64,000 nt of DNA. Source: Lucifuga dentata (Eukaryota; Chordata; Actinopteri; Ophidiiformes; Bythitidae). Under the pieces are notes generated by a model. It searched no databases. It was not told the origin of the DNA and saw only the letters and a program-made list of their open reading frames with translations. The stretch lies in the NCBI GenBank assembly GCA_014773175.1, contig VXCM01001246.1, forward strand, positions 96,200-160,199, given 5' to 3'. Position numbers and translations under genes: made by a program. This document shows, piece by piece, positions 57,275-64,000 of the stretch (positions are counted from its first letter, which is position 1; each line of letters opens with the position of its first letter).

Positions 57275-57871
57275 ACATGCAGTGATTTTGCATGTTTAAG
57301 TCAAATAAATACTACAGCACACACATTACATTAATGACAGCCATTTTATAAACCATAAAACCATATTTTAGTTGTTCTGTTACTTTTCCAACTCCCCTTA
57401 TCTTTCAAAATCAAATGTTCAGGTGATACATGCACCTTAAAATTCAATGTTTCTCCTGCTAACACTTACATCCAAATATACAAGAGATGGCCATTAAAAA
57501 AAAAAAAAAAAAAAAAAAACTTCTCTGTAAAGGCAGTCTTCTCCTGGGACTATATTCCCTGGCGGAGACATACATTTTCTTGCATGGAGCTTTGTGTTGC
57601 ATCAGTTAAATTAAGTAACTTCGACAAAGAATTTGATAGACATCTTGTTTGCTGTGATGGATTACATATCTTGAGGACGGTTCAAGTCTACAAATTTATT
57701 TTACTAGCCTGCTGGAATGAACTGAAACCAATGACTGTCTGGAAGGTAGGAAAAACAATTCTGATATTTATTGTTACAGTAGTATGTTTTGGAAAATGGT
57801 TATCAGTGACATAACATGTATGCTGGTTGTTGGGCTCAAACATGTATGTAAACACCAGTATGGTCCTTTAA
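57275..57871 (+). mobile_element. Kolobok-like MITE, A2, decayed left TIR
   Basis: The left end is only recognisable from CAGTGATTTTGCATGTTTAA; the right end is CCAGTATGGTCCTTTAA. An A tract expanded at 57497-57519. Confidence 0.82.
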
Positions 57872-57884
57872 ATGCTAGATCAAA

Positions 57885-58223
57885 CCTTGGATTGACAAGG
57901 GCCTTTCTGTGTGGAATTTGTGGGTTTTCTCTATGTCTGTGTGGGTTTTCTCTATTCTAATCTGATTTCCTCCATTTAATCTGATTTGATTTTAATCTGA
58001 TTTCTTCCACCAAAAACTTCAATGAGGTGTGAAACTTCATTTGAAAGAGTTTGTGTGTGTTGGCCCTGATAGACTGGGGACATGTCCAGGATAGATGGAT
58101 GGATGGATGATGGATGGCTGGATGATGAATGGATAGATGATGGATGGATGGATGGATGGATGGGGGATGGATGGATGGAGGATGGATGGAGGATAGATGG
58201 ATGGATAGATGATGGATGGATGT
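57885..58223 (+). repeat. Retroposon-like fish repeat with (GGAT)n array
   Basis: GGGCCTTTCTGTGTGGAATT, GTTGGCCCTGATAGACTGGG and GACATGTCCAGGATAGATGG, then a 130-bp GGAT/GATG array (58095-58223). Confidence 0.7.
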
Positions 58224-58297
58224 TCATTACCATCCAGTAATGGTTGAATGATTGCACATAAACTCCCAGACTCTTTTGGATGATTGGTTTTTAATTT

Positions 58298-58324
58298 CTT
58301 CTTCTTCTTCTTCTTCTTCTTCTT

Positions 58325-58355
<31 letters not shown>

Positions 58356-58384
58356 TTTATTTATTTATTTATTTATTTATTTTA
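58298..58384. repeat. (TTC)n and (TTTA)n microsatellites
   Basis: About 19 TTC units, then about seven TTTA units, directly joined. Confidence 0.95.
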
Positions 58385-58844
58385 CATCATTATAGACTTC
58401 AGATCTTCGTTTTGGCTTCATTGTTGTATTCTATATCTTCCTGTACTGCACCAAATTTGTTTTCTTTCTTTTCAGTTGCCTATTTAACCCCACAGCTTTG
58501 GTTGCACATGTGGCTGTTAAAGGGGATCTGTCTCTGAATTGCCTCTCTCCACGTTTCTTCCATTTTTTTCTCTTATATGCTGAAGTTTTTACAGAATATT
58601 TTTATTTCTGTCAGGCCTATGAAACCCTTGATATGTGACGCTGGACTATATGAGTAAACTGGAAATGGATCAACTCCGTGTAATAACTTTATGTGAAGAT
58701 TACATATGTTTTGCAATCTATCTTAAGACAACCAGGGTTTGGTTTCTTAATGTGATCCTGCTCTCTTGCTGCAGCACTGCTGTGCACACTGACTGAAAAC
58801 ATGCCATTTTAGGTGCTGTCATTTTAAAGCCATGCGTTATGGAG
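58385..58844. other. Unique DNA with a MITE fragment
   Basis: GCAGCACTGCTGTGCACACT near 58772 resembles the 35290 fragment of the TTAAAGGGG-type family. Confidence 0.4.
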
Positions 58845-59518
58845 TTAAAGGACAGTACCAGTGATTTTGCATGTTTGAGCCCAATATATACAACCTGCAT
58901 ACATGTTACATTGCTAACAAAAAACAAAAAAACCCAAAACCCTAAAATTTACCACTTTAGTAGTAAATTTTAAAATATTTTCCTAACTTCCAGACTGCCA
59001 TTGGTTTTTGTTCATTCTAGTATGCTATTAAAATCAACTTATACAGACTTGAAACATACTTGAGGCGTAAACTATCACAGTGAAATCATAGTGAAAGCTC
59101 AATCAGTATACAGTATATTAATTTTTTTTGTTGAAATATCTTTATTTAACTGGTCCAAAATGGAACTGCACGGAAACAATGTATGTCTCCACCAGGTATT
59201 ATAGTCCAAGGAGAAGATGGATTTTAACAACAAATTAAAATGACAGTCCCTTCCACATTCGGACTTATGTGTTATCAGACAAAACATTGAATTTTAAGGT
59301 GGTTTAATCACCTGAACCTTTTCATTTTGAAAGGTTCAGGTTCTTGTTTTAGAGGATTTGAAAAAATAACAAAAACAACAAAAAACAAAAAAAACAAAAA
59401 AAATAACAAAAACACTAAGATATGGTTTTGTGTTTTGGAAATTGTTTGTCGGTAACATAATGCATGTGGGTAGTATTTATTGGGCATAACATGCAAAATC
59501 ACTGGTATGGTCCTTTAA
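58845..59518 (-). mobile_element. Kolobok-like MITE, subfamily A2
   Basis: TTAA-bounded; TIRs TTAAAGGACAGTACCAGTG and CACTGGTATGGTCCTTTAA. A-rich (AAAAC) expansions occur at 58917-58940 and 59360-59410. Confidence 0.85.
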
Positions 59519-60019
59519 AGAACTGATTAAAAAAACAATGCATTCAGGACAGGTCAGGACCTTTGGGTTTTATTTACTTATTTATTTTTATTTACTTTAT
59601 TTACTTATTCACTTTATTTACTTTTTGCATTTCTGTAGACATGAACCTCACATTTGCAACACATTCTCCATAACACACGATACCATTAAAAAAGTATCAT
59701 TATTATGTATACTTATTTCCTCTGAGAGATTTTCTGATTTCTTCCATCTCTTCCTTGAATTTTCTTTGGAGGCATCATCCAAAAGTTTGTAAGTCTGCAA
59801 ACCTTTGTAGAAAGTTTGTTAAAGACAGCGTTGTCAAACACAGTGTGCCGCCGTCTTGGCTCCTTTGGTGCATTTAAGACCCTTTGGTGAATGAACATTG
59901 GGTTGATGCATTCATAGCAGTTCACCGTAATCACAGGTAAAAAAAGAAAAGCTGGTGACATGAGATGTTGTTTTGCTTTTAAAGAAAACCAACATTTATT
60001 CCTAAAGATGAAGCCTAAT
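59519..60019. other. Unique DNA with a TTTA-rich patch
   Basis: TTTA-rich repeats at 59568-59625. No gene recognised. Confidence 0.5.
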
Positions 60020-60612
60020 TTAAAAGACCATATCATGCAGGTTTGAGCCCAATATGCAACCTGCACATGTTACGTTACTGACAACCAATTTCCAAAACAT
60101 AAAACTATATTTTAGTTTTCCTGTTATTCTTCCAAAACCCATGATCTTTTAAAATCAGGTGATACACTCACTTAAAATTCAGCTTTTTGCATTCTAATAT
60201 TTATGCATGATAGAAGGCATGGTCATTTTAATTTCTCAATAGAAGCCATCTTCTCCTGGGACTATATTTCCTGGTGGAGAAATACTTGGTCTTCCATGCA
60301 GCTCCATGTTGGATTGTTTAAATAAAGTTACTTCGACAAAAAAAAACAAAAAACCAAAAACAAAAAACAAAACCCTAATAGACATGCTGTTGGCTGTGAT
60401 GTACATATCTCAGTCATGTTTCAAGTCTTTACAAGTTGATTAATTGCATACTGGAATGGACTGAAACCAGTGGCTATCTACAAGGCAGGAAAAAAGTGTA
60501 AAATGTACCGTTAATGCATTATATTTTGGCAAATGGTTGTCAGTAACGTAATGTGTACGCAGATTGTATACATTGGGCTCATACATGCCCGATCGCCGGT
60601 ATGGTCCTTTAA
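60020..60612 (+). mobile_element. Kolobok-like MITE, subfamily A2
   Basis: TTAA-bounded; left TIR decayed (TTAAAAGACCATATCATGC), right end GCCGGTATGGTCCTTTAA. An A-rich (AAAAC) patch lies at 60338-60372. Confidence 0.85.
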
Positions 60613-63600
60613 ATTTAAGCTTAGAAACAATGTTTTTGACATGTGATTTGAAAGACAAAATGATGATCAATAACGAATCCCCAAAATGTCAACTAAATAT
60701 CTGCCTTCTGGATTCATTTTGGCGTTGAGCCTGATGTATTATATATATAAAAAAAATAAGACAATAACACCATAAAGAGCGAAAAGGGAGCTGGAAGCGA
60801 AACACAATAAATAACAGGAGGAGGAAAGTACTTTCTCACACATGAGTGTCTCCTTCATTGTTCTTTGGGTTCATGTTTTATATGGATGATGGTGCCGGTC
60901 CGTGTGATTGTGCCTCTCCTCATTGTTCCCGTTGATTTACAGCGCCAGCACAATGGCATAATGTGAGTTTGGCTTTGCGCGGGCTGAATGTGGCATGGGC
61001 TTGCTGAGAATGGGTTTTTGAGTAATGCAAAGCGGAACCCTTTTGTTTGTGATCCTGATTGCGCGGAGTGGGGAAGCCTTGGAGCTGTCATCCCAATAAA
61101 AAAAAAAAAAAAAAAAAAANTTTTTTTTTTTTTTTTTTTTTTTTTTGCCGCACATTCACGGAAATCCAAATATTCCAGCATTACCAGGGGATGATAATGT
61201 AAATTCAAGTTAATATTGGTACAATGTGTGTGTGTGACAGTTTGCCATAATGCGCTCTTCCTGGATTAGTCATTCATTAAACAGGTTTGCCATGCAAAGC
61301 CACTGTCAGATTTTTGTCAAGCGGGACAGAGAAAAAAAAAAAAAAAAAAAAAAAGAGGAAATGGCGCCAGCGGAACCTCTTACAATTAAAATCCGAAGCC
61401 TGATTACAGTGACCAGTTTAATCTGGAGCATGTGAGTTCCTCTGCAGATCCGCAGCTCCAATTCTTTGCAATAATAGAAAAAAAAAAGATAGACCTAACA
61501 AAAGCCTGTATTTAAAGGCTGCCTTTTGGTTTGAAAGAAGCTGGGAAGCTTTGTTAGGAAAATGATGTTTGTTTCATATTAGATGGTTTTTGGAATAACA
61601 GCATCTATTTATACATCTTTTCACTCCCTCCACGTGTCTATTCACCATTTACTCTGCAATTTCTGTGGAGTGTTTTATTTTATGAGAAAAGGATAAAAAT
61701 GCTATTGTGTGCAAAGGCATTCTCAACATTCACAGCTCTTTATATCATTCTTTCATTTTTATGGATTGTTTGCATGGAGTTGATATTTCTGTTTTGTTGA
61801 CTGTGTATAATGCAGGGATAGAAATCAGCACAGCTTAATATGAAGGTATGACACAGATTAATCTGTTCTTTTCAACATTTCCTGCTCAAAATATATAATA
61901 AATGATTAGTTTTCAGTTAAATCACTCCTTTAATTTATTTAAAAAAAAAAGATGATGTGGCCAATAATTGATTTTTGATTCATATGTCTCTGCCAGAAAG
62001 AAAAGAAAAGAAAGTTAGCTGCCTTTCTGAAAGATTTGATTAATTCATATTTCAAATAGTTATTGTAAAATAATTACTATAGAAAATCCCTTTCTAATAC
62101 AATATTTTTTTTGTGTGTTTAGTATATTTGTTTCTCCAGCTTCTCCTGTCTTATTTGAAACGTTTCGCTTAATGTCAGCATGTGGTGATGTTTAGCTGTC
62201 AGGTGATAAAACTACTGTGTGAAAACAAAGATGAGCATTTTGACCTATAATACTTTAATTATAACTTATTTATATGATTTCACATAATCAGTAACTAAAG
62301 TGTTCATTCAGCTTGTCCAAAGTACCTGCTAGACCTTCATCTCTGAAACTAGGTCAGTTTCCTGACCATGTCTCATTACCATGTTTCATGCCAGTCTAAT
62401 ATTGTTAAAAATACATTTTTTTTTAACCTCTGAATTAGAAATATGAAAGAAAGAAAAATGAAGCTTTTTGGTATATAATGCAGTATCTTTTTGTCTTTTT
62501 TTTGTGTCTGTTTTAATTTACTTACACTCCAAATAGCTCTCTGCAATTTTTCCCTATGCTAAATTTCAATAATTTTAGTCAAACATTGGACAATATTAAC
62601 AGAAACAGCTGCTTAGCGCCCTCTACAGCCAGAAACGTGTTCAGGCTGGAGTGCTGGTCTTCCCAACAACCTCAGTTTTTATTTACTGTAAATTAAACAC
62701 ATGATATTTGCAACATAAAGGACACCTCAGTAAAACCTTTTTTATTGTCATCTACATCCTCTACCACAGGAAAATATGATATAATTTAAAGAAAATTACT
62801 CATATTTGTGGATATTTAAGGAAAACAATTTTTTTTTTTTCAATATTTGTGTCTGTCAGATCAGAACGAATACAAAGTAAAATCACCATGAACCATTTAA
62901 ATCACATTTTTCTACCAATCCAGATTACAAATCAGATTTCCGGCAGCGTGACAGTCAGACACACGCAGATTCTTCAAGTTTACAGATCGCTGATGGAAAA
63001 TGAAGATCAGCCCATCTGCCACATACCATAATGATGATGTCGCAATGATATAAACCATATAGACACAAATGTCTGTGAGATGTTAATAAGATCAGCACAC
63101 GACAAGAGGTCTGCCAGAAAAGGAATAATTCACACTGGGACTTTGTGCGGTGTGGATGAAGTTACATTGAGTTTACTTTATTTGTATCGTCTGGTAGACT
63201 GTGGGCAGAAATAGCTGATGCTTTGAAATAAGTGGTTCTCAAACTGTTTGAACCAAGTATGACATTTGAGCAACTAAATGGACAAAGAATCCTCACCAAC
63301 AAGCCACAAACTGTAAAAAAAATCACAAAAAAAGCTTAAAAAAGCTGATGTGTATTTACACTGTGGAATTAAAATTAAAACATGACTGACATAGTGTGCA
63401 CGTGACAAGTCGGGCTATTTTCAACAACAACAACAAAAAAAAATCTAATTCGTAATTAAAAGAGAATAACCATGAAATTCAAAAACTTTCTAAATGAAAT
63501 CCATTTTATTTCTGAAGTATTTTTTACAGTAACAGAATTTTTTATAGATTTTTTTTTTTTTTTTTTTTTAGAGATTTCCAGCATCATCTGGCATACTACC

Positions 63601-64000
63601 ACTTCAACAAGTACCAGTGGGGGTACATGAGCCACAGTTTGAGAACCACCATTCTCAATGTAGGAATAAAGCACAATTTTGCAAATTTAGCAAAATGTGG
63701 ACTAAATTGTCTTCTAAATAGAAAATTGGAAAAGAAATTTGCGTAATAAATAATGTAATCTTGAGTTTGAAAGACGGTCTCACTGCAGGCCATTCAAACA
63801 GTTTTGCATATGCTTGTGCTTATTTTTTGTTTGTAATGACAGTAATGACAATATCAAAAAAAAAAAAAAAAAAAAAAATATCAGGGTTATGTATGATTTG
63901 GAGTTATTTTTTTATTTTTTGTTGATTAGCTTTGACTAATGCAGCCTCAAGGGGGCACAAGCCAGTGTCCACCTTGTGCCGGTCCCAAGCCCAAATAAAT
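60613..64000. other. Mostly unique DNA, right end of the window
   Basis: No gene is recognised. The stretch 60850-61200 is less AT-rich, high in complexity, and split by an A-n-T homopolymer junction at 61120; it is a candidate for conserved non-coding DNA. Poly-A or poly-T tracts lie at 61331-61354, 63548-63569 and 63857-63880. Short open frames lack domains. Confidence 0.45.

Noticed and set aside
1..64000. Endogenous retrovirus or other viral insertions
   Set aside because: I saw no LTR pairs, primer-binding sites, or gag/pol/env-like frames; the only reverse-transcriptase remnants are LINE-type.

Overview
The window is nuclear DNA from a ray-finned (teleost) fish. It is AT-rich and intron-bearing, holds one conserved vertebrate gene, and is otherwise filled with repeat types familiar from fish genomes: TTAA-bounded MITEs, hAT-like elements, LINE 3' fragments and long microsatellites. 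I see no bacterial, plasmid, phage or CRISPR features.

Region 1 (1-8687): the 3' half of the vigilin gene (hdlbp, high-density lipoprotein binding protein) on the + strand. I resolved 19 coding exons with in-frame GT-AG junctions. They encode the end of KH4, all of KH5-KH14 and the conserved C-terminal tail, with the stop at 7261-7263. The 5' part of the gene lies left of the window. Introns 7 and 14 carry MITEs. Two exon regions contain artificial 62-66 bp duplications separated by a single n.

Region 2 (about 8688-25544): a repeat-dense downstream region. It holds many copies of one TTAA-flanked MITE family (TIR TTAAAGGACCATACC), a 909-bp hAT-like MITE with imperfect 8-bp target duplications, a 5'-truncated LINE with an intact reverse-transcriptase C-terminal frame on the - strand, LINE-like tails, and unique DNA.

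Region 3 (about 25545-36686): an 11-kb stretch almost free of the MITE family. It contains a (TATCCTAGT)-type minisatellite, one copy of a dispersed hAT-like element, and mostly unique sequence that may include conserved non-coding DNA.

Region 4 (about 36687-60612): again MITE-dense. It also has a LINE interrupted by a minisatellite and ending in a TCTAC array, a hAT-like element with a perfect 8-bp target duplication (agaacaca), piggyBac-like TTAACCC elements, a second TTAA MITE family (TTAAAGGGG), several retroposon cores and large microsatellites.

Region 5 (60613-64000): mostly unique, with a possible conserved block near 60.85-61.2 kb.

Apart from vigilin I find no convincing protein-coding or structural RNA gene. 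The most notable observations are the structure and history of the MITE families: a 150-bp duplicated flank around one copy, a shared extra terminus on two copies, a near-perfect hairpin made of facing MITE ends, and inverted MITEs bracketing vigilin exons 8-14. A systematic assembly artefact is also present. No clearly novel biological system is evident.
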